Shown: positions 35,701 to 52,348 of the stretch, one piece after another
How the letters are laid out: every line of letters starts with the position of its first letter
Position numbering within the stretch: the stretch's first letter is position 1
DNA from: Oryzias latipes
Lineage: Eukaryota; Chordata; Actinopteri; Beloniformes; Adrianichthyidae
Length of the DNA: 64,000 nt
Direction: 5' to 3'
NCBI RefSeq assembly: GCF_002234675.1
Contig: NC_019865.2
Coordinates: 31,213,945 to 31,277,944, forward strand
The notes under the pieces: model-generated
The model's input: only the letters and a program-made list of their open reading frames with translations
The model's database searches: none
What the model was told of the DNA's origin: nothing
Program-made: the position numbers and the translations under genes

Positions 35701-37302
35701 AAAAGTTGGAAAATTTGGAATGTTGTGCATGGCTGCCAGCAGGCTCCGCCTACTTTTGTATTCATTTATTTCTTACTTGTCCTGTCCTGCAGCTGAGCAG
35801 ACAGATGAGAGCTGAAGGCCTCTTGTGTTGGACAGATTTTACTGCTACAGTAGGGGTTCTGGATCTTCTGACACACTAGGTGTATATTTGAATAAACCCC
35901 TTTTGTAATTTAGACTAAACTTTATTTATGTTGATCTGCCTACTTTTTTATTGGGGCATCTGATTGGTCCGTTTCTAACTTGGATAACTTGAACTACAGA
36001 AAATGTAAAAAAGAAATCTGAGAATTATCAAGATGTTGGAAAGGAATCCGATCAGGAATGGTGATTCTGACCAATAGATTGACGGAGTAAACGCTGTTCA
36101 TTTCTCTATAGAAGGCTGGCTTCCTGGAACCAGCAAGTACTTCCTGTTTGGAATGTAAAAGGGGAGGGGTCACTCAGTTCAGTTTTTATATACAGTCAAT
36201 AGTTCAAACGTATTCTTGCACAGCAGAGTCCCAGAGTTCCTGTCAACTCCACGTCTGGTGTTTTACAGGAAGAGCAGCATCATCATTGCAGCAGACGAGA
36301 GCACAATCAGTTGGGGGCCCTCCCCCACTTTTGGGGAGCTGGTAAGGACTTCTGTCCTGATGGATCGGTGGAGTCGGTCAGAACCACTCTGACCATTTTG
36401 TGTCGTTTTTCCTTCAGGGATATGGAGACAACAAACCCAAGTCGTCCACGACCGCACAGGAGGTCAAAACCCTGGACGGCATTTACATCGAGCAGGTACC
36501 TGAACAGCCCACCGCCCTACTCTGCTTTCTGCTCATCCACTGTTCATGCCAACCTTCTGCAGATAACAGCAAGGAACAAACTGAAAGTCATTCATTCTTA
36601 CAACAAACACAGTTTTCCATTACTGAAGGTCTTTCAACTGACGTTTCTTCATTTTGAAGGTGTGCTACTTAGAAAAAGAGAAACTTGTAGAACGCCGTTG
36701 AGTACAGGAACAAACACCACCTGTTTTTTTTTTTCTTTACCCTCCAAAGTTCCCAGAGGATTGTGGGTATTAAATGAGGAAGGCCTTCATAGTAATGAGG
36801 TCAGCTTGAAAAGCCCACAAAAATGGCTCCATCCTCTCTGGATTCAGAGGAGCAAGCTGGTCTTCTGAGCATGGCAGGCAGCCACCAGCTCTGGCGGGAA
36901 GAGGCTTTTTGAAGACCTCAGTCATGGAAGCTGCTGCTCATGATGCAGACTGAGACGGGGCAGGAACCTGATAGCATGCTCCACTGAACTAACCTGCTGG
37001 AAACGAGTTGATTAAACTAATTCCAGGAGTTGACAGCAGCTATGAACAGACTGAAGTAGAAACAATTGAGGGAAGTCAGAAGTTCTGTGGAGCATGAAGA
37101 TCCTCTGCAATTGTCAGAGTCAGGGATGCAGAATGTGCTTGCAGAGACGAACATAATGACGGCGTGATGCTGAGGCAGACTGTTGATGTCTCTGCAGGTG
37201 GTGATGGGTTACTCTCACACGCTGGCCATCGCCAGGCAGGACACCCCGCAGGAGGAGGAGAGGCTGAAGAAGCTGCCCGAGTACAACCCCCGAACGCTCT
37301 GA
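23713..37302 (+). CDS. rcc2: RCC2 / TD-60, 12 coding exons
   Basis: Coding exons: 23713-23910, 24306-24399, 28534-28677, 31152-31283, 33763-33851, 33952-34066, 34403-34569, 34644-34824, 34907-35012, 36269-36341, 36418-36495 and 37198-37302. All are GT/AG and in phase, for 493 aa (human is 522). RCC2 is a centromere and midbody protein that acts with the chromosomal passenger complex and binds small GTPases. A short basic Ser/Asp-rich N-terminus (KRKRASGKRKDRD) is a likely nuclear signal. A seven-bladed RCC1 propeller follows, with LIFGATNWDLIGRKEVPKQQ, LWSWGRNDKGQLGHGDTKR, SFGENKLGQLGQGNQTDA, SFGCPEYGQLGHNSDGKF and FSWGFGGYGRLGH, ending LPEYNPRTL as in human. The N-terminus is shorter than in human. 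The start is the first Met of the exon and opens the family MPxKK motif. Introns carry RTE, hAT and MITE insertions, none touching an exon. Confidence 0.97.
24400..28533 (+). other. rcc2 intron 2, largely anonymous
   Basis: A 4.1-kb intron with no recognisable gene or intact transposon. It includes short homopolymer-rich stretches (runs of G or C at about 26724, 26863 and 26916). Confidence 0.5.
28930..29022 (+). mobile_element. RTE-type LINE relic, 5' part
   Basis: The frame reads MKFADDIVMCSKIREQMEEL, the reverse-transcriptase catalytic block (FADD) of RTE-clade LINEs. The next part of the same ORF resumes at about 30590, after a DNA transposon inserted at 29028-30426. It is a short decayed fragment in rcc2 intron 3. 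Confidence 0.75.
29770..30110 (+). mobile_element. LINE 3' end fragment with poly(A)
   Basis: The final ~90 bp (ccttcgttgttgctgtttaa, ttgttttgtattgaattgtt, then aataaagtttg and an A-run) match the 3' end of the insertion at 54207-54640. It is 5'-truncated and has no frame. aagtagt (29764) and aaagtagt (30108) may be its target duplication. Confidence 0.65.
30125..30161. repeat. perfect 15-bp GC-rich hairpin
   Basis: cgcgtggtgctcggc (30125-30139) pairs exactly with gccgagcaccacgcg (30147-30161) across a 7-base loop agtgaaa, inside the 29028 transposon. Confidence 0.9.
30432..30585. repeat. dispersed fish repeat, copy also at 35210-35390
   Basis: The gtccaaggacacttcgacat core and the following ~60 bp of irregular matches recur at about 35270-35390 (gcccaaggacacttcgacac). 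This module is often seen as a LINE/SINE tail in fish; no promoter boxes are clear. Confidence 0.6.
30590..30975 (+). mobile_element. RTE-type LINE relic, 3' part
   Basis: The frames read RRMKVSCSKTENLCVNER, the segment directly after the FADD block in RTE reverse transcriptases, and later MDVEEEDMRLVG, the typical C-terminus. Stops at 30783 and beyond and missing residues show decay. It continues the fragment at 28930-29022. Confidence 0.75.
31605..32624. mobile_element. 1.0-kb element with agctgcgtttacatg ends
   Basis: Left end agctgcgtttacatgg and right end catgtaaccgcggct form imperfect terminal inverted repeats, with TA on each side. The first ~190 bp recur at 48256-48450. No transposase is evident. 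It lies in rcc2 intron 4. Confidence 0.65.
35680..35930. repeat. short copy of the 17946 retroposon family
   Basis: Shares cagatgagagctgaaggcctcttgtgttgg-type sequence and gaataaaccccttttgtaat with 17957-18080, and aaaagttggaaaatttgga with part of 18300-18350. The C-rich body of the longer copy is absent. Confidence 0.65.
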
Positions 37303-37941
37303 AGCTGCTCCGCCCATCCCACTCGTGGGACGGCTGAGCTCGGGGAGGCGCGCACAAACACATCTCAACTACCAGCAAACATGGGTCCCTGCCAATTTAA
37401 GCGAGTAGATGTGAGCCTGTGGACGGACTCAGTCTGCACGGGCATGTCATCCTCGCCTCAGATGAGGTCCTACAACCCAACTCCCCCGAGAACCGGTTTT
37501 TGTTAGTCAAACACCCTGGTGTGCATGGTTCTGATGTCTACTGGTGCTACGGCGGCACCCTTCTCTGGGGGGTTTAGAGACCAACACTCCATACCTGTGC
37601 CTTTTCTACGTCCACCATCAGGTCATGGAGGAGTTTGAGGATCTGTGTGTGTGTGTGCTGCCCCGTCTACAATCAGGATCTGGAACGTGATGTTCTACTG
37701 GTGCACTCCACCTGATGTTACATTCCTTTGTTCTTCCTTCACTTTAGCATCTTGGATGCTCACCTCAGTCCTTCCCAGACCTCAGCGTCTGACACCTTTG
37801 TTTGATTTGTTGGAACTATTCCAGCGCTCTAAGCGGTCTCATGGAGATCCACGGCGAGGACCTGGTTTGGTTGTCCTTCTGTCTGCTTTGCATTTTTTTA
37901 TGAAATTCTGTTACATTGTGTTGTTTTCCATTGCAATGATT

Positions 37942-37947
37942 AATAAA
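37942..37947 (+). terminator. rcc2: rcc2 poly(A) signal
   Basis: AATAAA 640 bp after the rcc2 stop codon, giving a 3' UTR of about 660 nt that contains no other gene. The rpl22 signal on the opposite strand is only about 80 bp away. Confidence 0.7.
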
Positions 37948-38027
37948 ACATTGATGTAAATTCAGGCTGGATTGATGACACCCCTCCCCCCAAAAACAAC
38001 ACAGAATTTCTGTACTCCAAACAAAAT

Positions 38028-38033
38028 TTAATG
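38028..38033 (-). terminator. rpl22: rpl22 poly(A) signal (ATTAAA)
   Basis: tttaat on plus is ATTAAA on minus, about 16 bp after the rpl22 stop. The very short 3' UTR is typical for ribosomal protein genes. Confidence 0.6.
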
Positions 38034-38048
38034 TACAAAAAGAAGCAT

Positions 38049-44415
<6,367 letters not shown>

Positions 44416-44470
44416 GACGGTGAAGCTGGCAGAAAGGAAGAACCGGCTGTGCGCATGCGTAAAAGTCGAA
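44416..44470 (-). promoter_or_regulatory. rpl22: rpl22 core promoter: 5' TOP and NRF-1-like site
   Basis: Upstream of the ATG on the minus strand is ttcttcctttctgcc, a pyrimidine tract expected at a 5' TOP cap site, 30 bases from the ATG. About 12 bp further is tgcgcatgcg (44450-44459), an NRF-1-type palindrome. TOP mRNAs are translated under mTOR/LARP1 control; regulation here is inferred. Confidence 0.65.
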
Positions 44471-44637
44471 CCCTGAATCTTCGATTGAATCGCTGAATCT
44501 TCAGTCGATTTTTTTGTTGATGTAACTGTAAAAAATAAGAAACCTTAACTGAGGACGTTACTACAAATATTTTATTGTTGTATCTATTGCATTATTGTTC
44601 TGTTTGTCTGTATATATAACATATGAATAAAACGCCC

Positions 44638-44940
44638 CTCTCACCCTCCACGGGTGGTTTTCTCCTCCAAGCTCGGGTCCTCTACCAGAGGCCTGATAGC
44701 TTGAGGGTCCTGCAGTATCTTAGCTGTTCCTAGCACTGTGCTGTTCTGGACTGAGAGGTCTGAAGTCTTTCCAGGTATCTGTTGTAGCCACTCCTCCAGC
44801 TTGGGGGTTACTGCCCCGAGTGCTCCAATTACCACAGGCACCACTGTCACCTTCACTTTCCAGGCTTTCTCCAGTTCTTCTCTGAGTCCCTGGTATTTCT
44901 CCAGTTTCTCATGTTCCTCTGGTAGAGGACCCGAGCTTGG
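44638..44940 (-). mobile_element. LINE ORF C-terminal fragment
   Basis: On the minus strand KVTVVPVVIGALGAVTPKL, EEWLQQIPGKTSDLSVQNS and VLGTAKILQ form the conserved C-terminal block of fish LINEs with a restriction-like endonuclease (R2/R4-type; clade inferred). Only ~70 codons remain, upstream of rpl22. Confidence 0.75.
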
Positions 44941-44949
44941 AGGAGGATA

Positions 44950-45052
44950 TGTCTATCCAACTCAATAATTGTTTATACAACTAAAATTAATGTATTTATC
45001 TAACTAAATGTCATATTCATTTACATGTTTTTCCATCTTAATTTTTTATGTT
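44950..45052. repeat. left arm of a 4-kb-spaced inverted repeat
   Basis: Segments gtttatacaact, gtatttatctaactaaatgtcata and tgtttttccatcttaat match, in reverse complement, 49018-49125. The arms bracket the composite LINE region, like the ends of one AT-rich transposon that later received LINE insertions. Confidence 0.7.
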
Positions 45053-45329
45053 GACTTAACTAAAAAAAATGATTTATCTTAACTGAAGCAAATAATTAAG
45101 TTAGATCAGAGTAAAAAAGTTTATCTTTCCAACATCCATACATGGTCTTATCACCCTGTCATGGTGGAAAAAGTATTATCTGAGCTTCTTCATCCACTAA
45201 ATCATCTTCAAATGAACACGCCATGCTCCTTCACCTCTCTGTAAACAAACTAACCTTCAACTAAACCTGCTCCAGACCAGGTTATGTTCAGAGCGTGAGT
45301 TGCTATGGCAACTTGACCTACCCTGAAAC

Positions 45330-45680
45330 ATACCTCCATTTTTGGAACCGAAAGCTGAGGTTATCAACTTCCTTAGCGTCAAACTTACCGTGGTAAGCGT
45401 CTTTAAACTAGACTCTGCTCTCTCTATGTTTTGCGCTGTTATATACAGGCCGCCAAAATAAAACAAGGATTTCATTGATGATTTTGCTGATTTCATGGCT
45501 GGAGTAATGCAAAAATATGACAGAATTTTGATAGATGGGGATTTTAATATTCATGTCTGTTGTCCTGACAAATCACTGGCCAGAGACTTTTTGAATCTTA
45601 TCAACTCTTTTAAACTTGTTCAACTTGTATTTGCCCCTATGCAAGAACATGGTCACACACTTGACTTAATCTTAACCCAT
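45330..45680 (+). mobile_element. Rex1/CR1-like LINE endonuclease relic, 5' half
   Basis: The reading gives CAVIYRPPK, then YDRILIDGDFNIHVCCPD and LVFAPMQEHGHTLDLILTHG, the APE-type endonuclease blocks (GDFN with catalytic D, and HTLDLIL) of Rex1/CR1-type LINEs. One frameshift follows RPPK. The ORF continues at 48006 after an L1 insertion. Confidence 0.85.
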
Positions 45681-45695
45681 GGCTTAACGACTTTT

Positions 45696-47990
45696 CCAAA
45701 CTTTATTTGTTTTATGCAGAAATTGTACAAAATGTCCATCAAATCACAGACACCAGTCGAAATAAAAGTTCTTTTGCACAATCTTCTTTTTTTTATGAGT
45801 TAAATAAAATAAAAAACTGAAAACAAAACAAAAACACCAAAAATCAAGAGAAAAATAAAAAATAAAAAAGAGAAACACAAAAACGCACCAACCCTCTCTA
45901 TTAAAGCTTTAGAAAATATAATAGATTCCAACAATTGTAACTTAACACATGCCCAGATTTCTCAGAAGAGTAAAGTAAAATAAGCAAGAAGTAAACCAAT
46001 CCATGAGAAAGAATCAGACTAATGGAGCCCCCAGAAGAAGTGACTTAGTCTGGAAAAGAATAGAATTGTATTTGCTGTGTCGTTTGGAATAATGGACGCC
46101 ACCTTTGTTCAAATTTATCAGAGAACCCATTCAATGTCATTCTTATCTTTTCCAACTTGATGAAGTACAGAACATCCTTGATCCACTGCGAAGATGATGG
46201 GGAGTGTGGTGATTTCCAATTTAACAGAATTACTCTCCTTGCAAGAAGAGTCATAAAGGCGAGGGAGTCATTTTGAGATTTTGATAGGGAAGGTGGCCCT
46301 GTAAAAATTCCAAATAAGGCACTCAGAGGGTTTGGGCTCACGTTCCTCTCAATAACGCGTGATATCACTGAAAAAACTTCAGTCCAATAACCCAGGAGCT
46401 TGGGGCAAAGCCAGAACGTAATAATAAGGTTTCCTGGACATTAGTGGCATCTATCACATGCTGGAGAAACATTAGGGAATATTTTAGATAAACAGAATTC
46501 TGTAAAATAAACGCGATGGAACAGTTTGCACTGCATAAAGCCGTGTCTTGCACATTGAAGATTTGTGTACTCTCGTCAGAATCTGAGACCATGCGCTGTC
46601 AGAAAAAATTTCTTCTAGATCATCTTCCCAAAGAGCTTTTATAGTGTCCAGAGTTTTCGACCGGATAGCTGATATCTGATTGTAAATAAGAGAAATGGAC
46701 CCTTTCAAAGAAGAAGAAGAAGGCAAGAGCAAAGAATCTATGGTCGAGGTTTCAGATAAACTAGGAAATGAAGGAAAAGTACTATTAACAAAACTGCGGG
46801 CTTGTAAATATCTGAAAAAATGTTGCTTCGGGAGGGAGAATATTTCTGATAATTGTTGGAAAGAGGCAAAAACATCGTCAATGAACAGATCTTTAAAGGT
46901 CCGTAAACCAAGATCGGCCCATTTTAAGAAGACGTTGTCAACAAGAGATGGCGTAAAGAACGGATTAGCTGCTAAAGGGGCATTATGCGAGTAGATTTGT
47001 AATCCAAAAAACGCTTAAATTGAGTCAGAATCTTAAGAGATGTTTTAACTATATAGTTCTTAGAATATTCTCTCACTGGGAAATGTATAGCAGAATATAA
47101 CAGCGCATTGAGAGACACTGGTTTTACCGAGTTCAACTCCATGGTTAACCAGTCTAAGGTGGGAAAAGCTCTGGATTGTAACCAATATTTAAAAATTCTT
47201 ATGTTGGATGCCCAATAGTAATACCTAAAATTAGGCAGGGCCATTCCTCCAAGCACTTTGGGCCTCTGTAAATAGTGCTTTGACAGTCGTGAATTTTTTT
47301 ATCCCAAAGAAATTAAGACACAAGAGAATCAACTTGGGAGAAAAAGGAGCTAGTCAAAAAATTAGGTAAGCACTGAAACAGATACAGAAAGCGAGGCAAT
47401 ATGTTCATCTTGACACAATTAATGCGTGCTACTAAAGACAACTTAAGCAAAGACCAGCGTTCAAAATCTTCTTTCGTTTTTGACAAAAGAGGGATAAAGT
47501 TTGCTCTAAATAAGTCTTGTGGTTTTTTTGTCACTTGAACTCCAAGATGTAAAAAGCTGTCATTTGCCACTTTAAAAGGGAAATTTTGCAGGGAAGATGC
47601 ATTAATACGCGAGTCGAGGGGGAAAATTTCACTTTTGCTCAAATTAAGTTTATATCCTGATAGCTTCCTAAAATCAGATAGCAGACTCAATATCACAGGT
47701 ATTGACCGGTTGATGTCAGAGACATAGAGAAGTAGGTTATCTGCATACAATGAGACCTTTGCCTCCACCCCATATCGATACACTCCTCTTATGTTCAAGT
47801 TATTGCGAATAGCAATAGCCAAGGGTTCTATCGCTAGAGCAAACAAAAGTGGACTTAGAGGACAGCCCTGTCTGGTTGAACGGTGAAGTGAAAAGTAAGT
47901 GGACTGAGTGCTATTGGTTCTAACGGCAGCCAATGGATTAGCATATAAAAGTTTGATCCAGCATAAGAAGTTATCTCCCAAACCAAATCT
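45696..47990 (-). mobile_element. 5'-truncated L1/Tx1-like LINE with 15-bp TSD
   Basis: ggcttaacgactttt occurs at 45681-45695 and 47991-48005, so this 2,295-bp minus-strand copy inserted in the Rex1-like relic. From 47981 leftwards it encodes RT blocks RQGCPLSPLLFALAIEPLA, LYADNLLLYVSDI and LSKSEIFPLDSRI, then the C-terminal region down to about 46045 (FMTLLARRVILLNWKSP). The catalytic motif is YADN rather than YADD, and there are frameshifts near 47310, 46970, 46590 and 46370. It is inactive. Confidence 0.92.
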
Positions 47991-48005
47991 GGCTTAACGA
48001 CTTTT

Positions 48006-48250
48006 AACCTTGAAATCTGTGATGCTGTGTTTTCTGACCACATGCCTGTTTTGTTTGATGTGCAGCTACCATGTCACACAGTTAAACCTCCAGCTCCTGT
48101 TTTATGCAGTCATACTATTAACTTCCACACAGCCGCTCGATTCTCTGCAGCTTTTAATTCGACCATCATTTCACCAGAATTCCAGAGCTGCAATTCAGAT
48201 GTTGAGAACATGCCATCTTGCTTGTATTCATCTTGTCAAACTGTTTTAGA
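48006..48250 (+). mobile_element. Rex1/CR1-like LINE endonuclease relic, 3' half
   Basis: Continues the 45330-45680 frame with FNLEICDAVFSDHMPVLFDV, containing the catalytic SDH motif of APE endonucleases. It ends where a MITE-like sequence begins at 48256. Confidence 0.85.
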
Positions 48251-48255
48251 CATTA

Positions 48256-48455
48256 GCTGCGTTTACATGGGCAAAAGTAATCGGAAAGAACGCCTGATCG
48301 GAAGAAAAATGTGTCATGTAAACACGCCGTTTGGAATACTCTGCCCCGATCAGACTCGTTCGGATATAAATTTCTTTCCGATCGAGATAGGTGGGTTATG
48401 CCGATTGTTTATCCGATCGTTGGTCATGTAAACGGTTCATTCGGGTTAATTCAAG
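48256..48455. mobile_element. second copy of the agctgcgtttacatg element
   Basis: Starts agctgcgtttacatgggcaa and matches about 190 bp at 31605-31800, including tctgccccgatcagactc and gagataggtgggt. Its right end stops where the next MITE starts. Confidence 0.75.
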
Positions 48456-48671
48456 TAACCCTTGTGCTATTTTAGATGACCCCACCCTTACATTGCATTG
48501 ACCTGTTCTCCCTACCATGACAAAGGTGGATAAAGGTGGAAAGATTTCATGTAATCCATGGACACCAGTGAAGATCACAAATCATTGAAGAAAAAAGGTT
48601 CAGAGCACTGTCTAGTGGGTCTAGATGACCCAACTCCCAATGTTAAAGTGCCTAGGATAGCAAAAGGGTAA
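48456..48671 (+). mobile_element. TTAA-flanked MITE, copy 5
   Basis: Begins taacccttgtgctatttta and ends taggatagcaaaagggtaa, directly abutting the preceding element. Confidence 0.9.
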
Positions 48672-49017
48672 AGTAGGTGTAACTTTGGTGCTGCTGTTAG
48701 ATCGGCACCGCGAGGGATTGTGGGATATCATTCCCTTTGCCTGTCTGGACGGATTTGGGTTTAAGTGTGGGCCTTTGACCAAATGTGTTTAGTTGTTTAG
48801 CTGTTTTACTGTGTTTTGCCGAGTTACATCGTCCTGTTATGTTTAATTCTTTCTGCACCAGGAGGAAGAGGATGATGAGTTTATTTAGCAGCCATGTTGG
48901 AGACATGGTAAATGACTTCATGTTCCTTGTTTTGAATCAATTTTGTTTCATTCGTTTTATTGTTATGAAAATGAGCATATCTGCAGCCTCTAACTTAGAC
49001 ATATGAGAGTTCAAGAA

Positions 49018-49125
49018 GTACAATACATTAAGATGGAAAAACATTTAACTGAATTCAAGTAATATGACATTTAGATAAATATGTAAATTTGAGTTGTATA
49101 AACACTAAGTTTTATAGACGTAAGA
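49018..49125. repeat. right arm of the inverted repeat at 44950
   Basis: attaagatggaaaaacattt, aatatgacatttagataaat and agttgtataaac are reverse complements, with small indels, of 44950-45052. Confidence 0.7.
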
Positions 49126-51050
49126 ACTTAGGTTGAATAAATTTAACTCAATTACTTGTTACCAATAGAAGCAATTCATTTAAGTTTCATAAGTTTCATA
49201 TATATACATCACAATGTAATTAGAAATAACATCAGAAACTCGTGCGTTTACTTCGTCTGTTCTTTTTCTCCAAGCAGAAACTATTTCTTTTGCTGATGAT
49301 GCAGCCGTATTACTTTTTTGATGGACGTATAATCTTCATACGCCGTCATTAAAATCTCAGACTCCGTCTCACTGAAGTATAGCGCTCTCTTTTTTTCTTC
49401 ACGCGTTTCCATGGCGACTCTTGAAATCGGTGATCCATTGAGAATGCCTTTATGTACCGTGCATTAACCCAGGGTTACCAAGTCCAGCGTAATTACGCCA
49501 ACTCATATCCGGTCTTTTGGAACCGACATGCCCAGAGTAAGCAAGTTCAGGCGGATTTCAGCCAGAGTTCAGGCTTAAAGTCAGGCTAGTTTAAACATGC
49601 TTCCTGGAATACCCCCCTGCAGGCAGGGAAAGAAGCACAGAGGCAGACTTTTAAACAATGCTTGCATCTTTATTGTTGGTGCTGACAGAGGGAATAAAAT
49701 GTGATCATCAGCCAACATTTGGTCTGAAAGAAGAAACCTGATCAATGAAACTGTACAGTTGGAATGCAGCATTTCTAAAAACTGAATGCATCAGTTTCCT
49801 CCCACATCCTTACAGATCTGCTACATGCGTGACTCTTGTCAATCAGAACCACTTGGACCAGACCGTTAGCTGAACTGCTCAGCCAGTCTCAGTCATGAGG
49901 ATCAGGTTGGAAAGCGTTGGGTGCAGAGTCCATCCTGTCTCAGCCCTCGTGTCTGTGTCCTCCTCCTAGCTTCTGAGCTTCACTTTACCTGAAAGCTGCT
50001 GCAGAGTCCAGACCCGCTGACTGATTACCCAGGAACGAGGCTGACATGATGGACATTTAGACGGGAACCTGCTGTGTTCTGCTGCTGTCCTCCAGCAGGG
50101 GCCCGGACACATTCAGTGACTCCCCCCTGATGACTCTGCAGCTCTACAGCCGCTTCACGCTCCAGCACACAGTCAGGCTGACGGACGGACGGTCCAGACT
50201 AGTGACAGGGAGACCAGCAGGAGCCATGGCTGTCTTCCAGCGGAGACATCAGAAAACCGGCGTCAGCTGATGGAACTATTTGTTTGGGGACGTGGTACCG
50301 AGCCAATGAAGATATTCATCCAGGTCAACATCAGAGATTCTTTGAATATTTTAAACCTGACTTCCTAGTTAATGGAAGGACCCCCGTCATGGACAAAGTC
50401 TGCCGGTTTAGATTTCAGAAGATTCTTCTTTAGACTTGAGTGTAATGTAGGTGTAGCTACAGATAATGCTGCTGCTAGAATGTCTGCTTTTCTGTTGGTT
50501 TGTAGACGTTCTTAAGGAGGTTGGTCTGGTGATGGGAGGAGCTGCTGTACCGTCATCAGCAGCCTGCTTCTCCTGATTTATCCTCCAAAATACATGCTAA
50601 GCGTTTGTTTGGAAGTAAACCGCTGGGAGATCTTTGGACCTGCTAGTGTGGATTGCGTTATTGGGTTTGCTGATGGCTCCTGAGGATTTGGAGGTGGTTC
50701 TCCAGGGACACCAAGGTTCCTAGACCTTGGACTAACACTCAAACATAAGGACCGTCTTTTCACCAAGAAGTTCAAAGTTTCCTTTCAGAAATCCTTTTTC
50801 CGTTCTTGAAATTTGAAAAAGAATCCACGTGAATGACAGACACAGAGGGAAACAAAGTTCTGCACCTTGTAGCCTAAAGTTCTTCATGTGTGAATGAAGC
50901 ACTGATGTAGAGCTGCAGAGACACGGAGGAGGTTACCTTCAGTCTGACTTCCCAGCATGCATCAGGTGAAAGCAGAGGGACGCTCGCCTGCAGTCTCCAG
51001 AGACAGGGTGGGAGCAGATGAAGAACCTCCTCAGACCCTCATTATGAAGC
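49126..51050. other. icmt 3' flank, no gene recognised
   Basis: Holds AT-rich sequence, then unique-looking DNA. tttatt at 49669-49674 (AATAAA on minus) is the first clear candidate end for an icmt transcript, which would make its 3' UTR about 2.7 kb; long 3' UTRs are known for vertebrate ICMT. Only a weak assignment. Confidence 0.35.
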
Positions 51051-51077
51051 GCATCCAAATGCCTGTTCTGAAAGAGC

Positions 51078-51376
51078 AGCACCAGAACCGCTCACCGAGC
51101 AGCACCAGAACCCGTCCCGGAGCAGCACCAGAACCGCTCACCGAGCAGCACCAGAACCGCTCACCGAGCAGCACCAGAACCCGTCCCGGAGCAGCACCAG
51201 AACCGCTCACCGAGCAGCACCAGAACCCGTCCCGGAGCAGCACCAGAACCGCTCACCGAGCAGCACCAGAACCGCTCACCGAGCAGCACCAGAACCCGTC
51301 CCGGAGCAGCACCAGAACCCCTCCCGGAGCAGCACCAGAACCGCTCACCGAGCAGCACCAGAACCGCTCACCGCTC
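51078..51376. repeat. 23-bp minisatellite
   Basis: About 13 tandem units alternate between agcagcaccagaaccgctca(ccg) and agcagcaccagaacccgtcc(cgg). Since 23 is not a multiple of 3, all frames read through repeated peptides; this is not evidence of coding. It may fall in the icmt 3' UTR. Confidence 0.93.
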
Positions 51377-52348
51377 AAGTTGTTGTTGTCCCTTGGTGGT
51401 TAAAACAACCAGACATTTTCAGCAAAATGTCCACCATGAGGAGGAAAACTGTGGACCAGGGGTCCCCTTAGCAGACGACACGCCCAGGAAATCTCTGCAG
51501 GAGATGGAGGACAGACAGAAAACCAAGAAGCTGCTGCAGAACGGCGCTCCTCCTGCTGATGGAGAGGTACGTGATGTTTCTGAAGTGACAGGATGAGCCT
51601 ATGCACGGTGAGGAGCACACTCTTTAAGGCTTTTAAGTGTTACAGAGGATGAGGAATCATCCAAAGCTGTCTGTTTTCTGATCAGAACTGCTCAGCTTGA
51701 AGCCTCCTTCACCGCTGCTGGATGGATGGATGGATGTCCGGATGAACGTCTGGATGGACTGGATCCACTTTGAACCACTTTTGTGCAGCAAATGTGAACG
51801 TGTTTGAGTGAATGTTGTTTCAAACTGGAACAACGACGACTAAAAGCAAAAAAAGAAAAGAAAAAAGCCAGACAAGGCGCCCCCTGTAGAGCCAACATGG
51901 TAACTGCAGCTAGATGGACGTCTTGGAGCTTCAGCTGCTCATCTAAATGTTTCAGATTCCTTCCTAATGTCTGAAGACACTCATGTCACATAGATGGAAG
52001 ATTTCCCAGAGTCCAGTGCGGCATCAGGTGTTAGCATGACAGGAGGCCACAAAGCCTGGTGAGAGCATGCAGACAGAGACAGGTGAGGTGGATGAGGGTA
52101 CTAATACATGTACAGCAGAGGTTCTTTGTTCTTAAACTAGGTTTTGGAGGTGAGAAGAGGAGCTGCAGCCGGGCTGCCCGCCACTACCGCCGCCCCGGCC
52201 GCCGCGGCGAGTAAGTGACAGCCTCCCAGCCAGCTGCAACGCTTCGCCTTTGGAGAGTAGCTACCGCTGCCGTCGAGACGCACAGACCAGCTCCATCCAA
52301 CCTGCTGTGGTGCTCAAAGTCCGTAATGTCCAGGATCCAGCTCCAGGT

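Noticed and set aside
37645-37959. 104-codon frame after rcc2
   Set aside because: Lies wholly in the rcc2 3' UTR before its poly(A) signal and has no recognisable homology.
50957-51403. 148-codon frame with EQHQNRSPSSTRT-type repeats
   Set aside because: Product of the 23-bp minisatellite read in three rotating frames; no conserved protein matches.
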